The position numbers were made by a program, and so were the translations under genes. From assembly GCA_046351215.1 (NCBI GenBank), contig JAXLYX010000009.1, forward strand, positions 186,001-250,000: 64,000 bases of DNA. Reading direction: 5' to 3'. The DNA comes from JAXLYX01 sp046351215 (GTDB lineage Bacteria; Myxococcota_A; Polyangia; Polyangiales; Houyiibacteriaceae). This document shows positions 63,901-64,000 of this stretch, one piece after another. The notes beneath the pieces were generated by a model. The model did no database searches. It was not told the DNA's origin and saw only the letters and a list, made by a program, of their open reading frames with translations. The number at the start of each line of letters is the position of its first letter. The first letter of the stretch is position 1.

Positions 63901-64000
63901 GCACCCCCGCCCGGCGAGGCCGACGATCGGAGCCAGCAGGGCGCGCCCGGCTCGACCCTCGCGCGCGTCGGCGAGCGGATCCGCGAGCGCTTCCCGGCGA
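60925..64000 (+). CDS. Bacterial alpha-2-macroglobulin-like (MG2) protein, 5' part
   Basis: The frame from the ATG at 60925 (GAGGGGAG upstream) stays open to the window end: 1025 codons visible, the 3' end missing. Signal peptide IRAALAAALAAFCLGMGAKAEAQ. An MG2 domain near 140-225 begins with LDLLTDRQRYEPGETLHAF, followed by more macroglobulin-like beta domains. A helical middle (about 640-800) is unusual. Residues about 828-868 (DPWGRSFVF...WELVSPGPDGRPGTADDV) resemble the C-terminal calcium-binding domain of GspG pseudopilins. Then comes a Gly/Ala/Met-rich region. Bacterial macroglobulins trap proteases in the periplasm; the thioester site, if any, would be beyond the window. Confidence 0.85.
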   Translation, partial: MGIRGIRAALAAALAAFCLGMGAKAEAQRGGGYELALSGATVVTYGERFRAAGTAYEVEGLATLRPLVGGEVRAELRSYEPQHGVWTTVVSGSFPTDRAGRFLVELDVPLRAMPNVQLHVVVGKRGREDGREFDFGLSARAPYVLDLLTDRQRYEPGETLHAFMRAQELGSRAPVVDRPVHVTVREPSGRLVFDREVRTRASGAISIDAPLPDTATDGSYTVVAELRADVGNVTAMRSVQIGRRTTERLLVTATLEQEVVAPSGLLVGLVRVRTPSGATVSGASVTVATPSGTPQSFSTNDEGLAPFRIQAPAYLAGDLEEQSLTVRVSHPAYGTLHVPVAYTLSRTEVRVEAVAANGGLVPDVPTSVFLHVTDVRGHEVPAGTTIDVEGSGVDGRTQRVATDRHGFAEVRMRIPEGEAGPIEEAGPCTGRIGIRFHATVNARHSYRVELCAPVAREAEVRIHLASPVVAPGGNLDVDVARRGASGNRPVLVEALSAGVPVSAVWIEPGSSRATLRLPEDVQGLLLVRARPFGGAEAARPVSVEGGVAFGTGSIEAAFVRPVDAFALSLRADEEPYPVRGTASVAVGMSRASGGAFATIVARDLAQHGGEVDWVSRWLAAFDAEVTRPDLEDGTLLVRSALAAAVSEDVAVRGVAPLVVPPWDNGDHGEPYPNPGRGELRDPVKLRDELVRRGIGQLMVALEQAVEGTIGGDLEEQRLVQRRGTGRGFHPDAIAWMVEQGNFSEEQVETLGGVPMTLAMLEAADPSFRFDTVATRIARRRLVRLLDALLAFTNPDDPNAQRASAGQPRERWLSRMIQLGILEPEALLDPWGRSFVFRPSPDARLVVSDRAPGWELVSPGPDGRPGTADDVRDPFRRAVAEGTQYAIASGEDDLMRALSTIAPGEGTLQAMLAAYRTMSLAASEEQTGSVVTASASEAYGDAMPSQAMDEESIGYGGLGLVGTGAGGGGVGYGRGSGMMARASAAPMAQIAPAAPPPGEADDRSQQGAPGSTLARVGERIRERFPA

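Overview
This is a 64 kb piece of a high-GC chromosome with densely packed genes. It almost certainly comes from a myxobacterium (Myxococcota, Polyangia), and a Sandaracinus-like lineage is a plausible but unproven guess. The evidence is: many Ser/Thr-kinase and sigma-54 regulators; lipoproteins with Asp/Gly/Ala-rich linkers after the lipobox cysteine; a giant AgmC-like repeat protein ending in a MYXO-CTERM-type Cys/TM/Arg tail; and PEGA, FG-GAP, TolQRAB and macroglobulin (MG2) envelope proteins. I saw no IS element, prophage, CRISPR array or rRNA. One tRNA (CAU anticodon) is present.

Layout. 1-12.2 kb: a partial gene, a metallo-beta-lactamase-like protein, a 1786-aa kinase/ATPase/GAF/adenylate-cyclase hybrid, an acetoacetate-decarboxylase-like protein, a four-gene minus-strand operon (glutathione peroxidase, acyltransferase, SDR, TrmN6-like methyltransferase), a METTL9/DREV-type methyltransferase and pirin. 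12.3-19.3 kb: small hypothetical and secreted proteins, a likely decayed ORF, then the AgmC-like surface protein with ten exact 85-residue repeats. 19.3-28.3 kb: SulP transporter, PEP carboxykinase with an overlapping methyltransferase, a compact sigma-54 activator, a membrane PH-like protein, an esterase with a palindromic operator, and two lipoproteins, one a metzincin protease. 28.4-38.1 kb: uvrA, then a sulfotransferase, a P450, two KshA-like Rieske oxygenases and an HsaA-like flavin monooxygenase. This last block looks like a steroid/sterol- or polycyclic-lipid-modifying locus and carries a shared TetR-type operator sequence.

38.2-48.6 kb: tandem paralogous lipoproteins; an operon of PEGA protein, FG-GAP lipoprotein and NtrC-type regulator; a phasin-like protein divergent from a 45-aa membrane peptide across a region with repeated TGACGC-N3-GCGTCA-type sites; and a membrane Ser/Thr kinase. 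48.8-52.8 kb: tolQ-tolR-tolA-tolB and a Bor-like lipoprotein. 52.9-60.6 kb: AraC regulator, beta-carbonic anhydrase, small hypotheticals (one DUF7674-like), a GGDEF cyclase, RsmE, a NERD-helicase, a cluster of nine GTGCAC palindromes and an alpha/beta-hydrolase that seems to lack its catalytic serine. 60.6-64 kb: tRNA(CAU) with its terminator, and the first 1025 codons of an MG2 protein with an embedded GspG-pseudopilin-like segment, running off the window.

The best leads for unusual biology are the Rieske/P450/HsaA-like locus with its operators, the bacterial METTL9 homologue, the phasin/micropeptide divergent control region, and the macroglobulin with the pseudopilin-like insertion. All calls are from reading the sequence; no database search was possible.
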